The position numbers and the translations under genes are program-made. This document shows, piece by piece, positions 63,997-64,000 of a stretch of DNA of 64,000 nt; within the stretch, counting starts at the first letter, position 1, and each line of letters begins with the position of its first letter. Location: assembly GCF_014646515.1 (NCBI RefSeq), contig NZ_BMNK01000003.1, positions 389,430-453,429 on the forward strand. Direction: 5' to 3'. The DNA comes from Nonomuraea glycinis. GTDB taxonomy: Bacteria > Actinomycetota > Actinomycetes > Streptosporangiales > Streptosporangiaceae. The notes under the pieces were generated by a model, which saw nothing but the letters and a program-made list of their open reading frames with translations, made no database searches and was not told the DNA's origin.

Positions 63997-64000
63997 CACG

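Overview
The window is high-GC actinomycete chromosome, most like Streptosporangiaceae (Nonomuraea-type) or a close Streptomyces relative. The lineage call rests on GTG/TTG starts, GGAGG ribosome sites, very high third-position GC, a SARP (BTAD/NB-ARC/TPR) regulator, a large LuxR (LAL) regulator, a DUF3040 protein, many secreted hydrolases, and two sugar ABC importers that lack their own ATPase. No rRNA, tRNA, CRISPR array, transposase or integrase was seen.

Layout. 1-3132: an AT-richer island with ATA and TTA codons, holding the end of an asparagine-synthase-like gene, a zinc-type dehydrogenase and a one-helix membrane protein of unknown function. 3228-6202: NCS1 permease plus Asp/Glu/hydantoin racemase, divergent from a cupin-XRE regulator with a palindrome between. 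6430-11232: MarR/epoxide hydrolase pair, metallo-beta-lactamase-fold hydrolase, alpha/beta hydrolase, CorA and a coupled 43-residue membrane peptide. 11266-13295: a RelE/HigB-like toxin-antitoxin module lies between two 122-bp copies of the 3' end of the neighbouring PLP-enzyme gene. 13345-15496: kinase-like phosphotransferase, HD hydrolase and lipoprotein.

15691-25825 is a sugar locus: GH13 alpha-glucosidase, two permeases, binding protein, LacI regulator, a divergent secreted GH87-type alpha-1,3-glucanase and an atypical PfkB kinase. The simplest reading is extracellular cleavage of alpha-1,3-glucan, import of the oligosaccharides and intracellular hydrolysis. 26016-35867 holds housekeeping and orphan genes (RecQ, a zinc-free bL31 paralogue with a possible Zur box, SDR, LacI, 2OG oxygenase, SRPBCC) with many short tandem repeats, several starting at stop codons. 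35958-40780: SARP regulator, MazG-like protein, class IV aminotransferase and a membrane protein. 40918-46533 is a second sugar locus (LacI, binding protein, two permeases, cytoplasmic GH5) with three CGAAA-N-TTTCG-type operators.

46513-49193 is a coupled pair: a GT-B surface-polysaccharide-like protein and an unrecognised 351-residue partner. 49334-63996 holds a trypsin-like protease, GNAT, SDR, a 1330-residue subtilase preceded by a possible 42-residue acidic peptide gene and a LAL regulator, a DUF4434-like protein, a secreted M28 aminopeptidase and a RibD/DHFR-fold reductase.

Functions are read from motifs and context only; no database search was run. Family names are firm where motifs are listed and tentative elsewhere.
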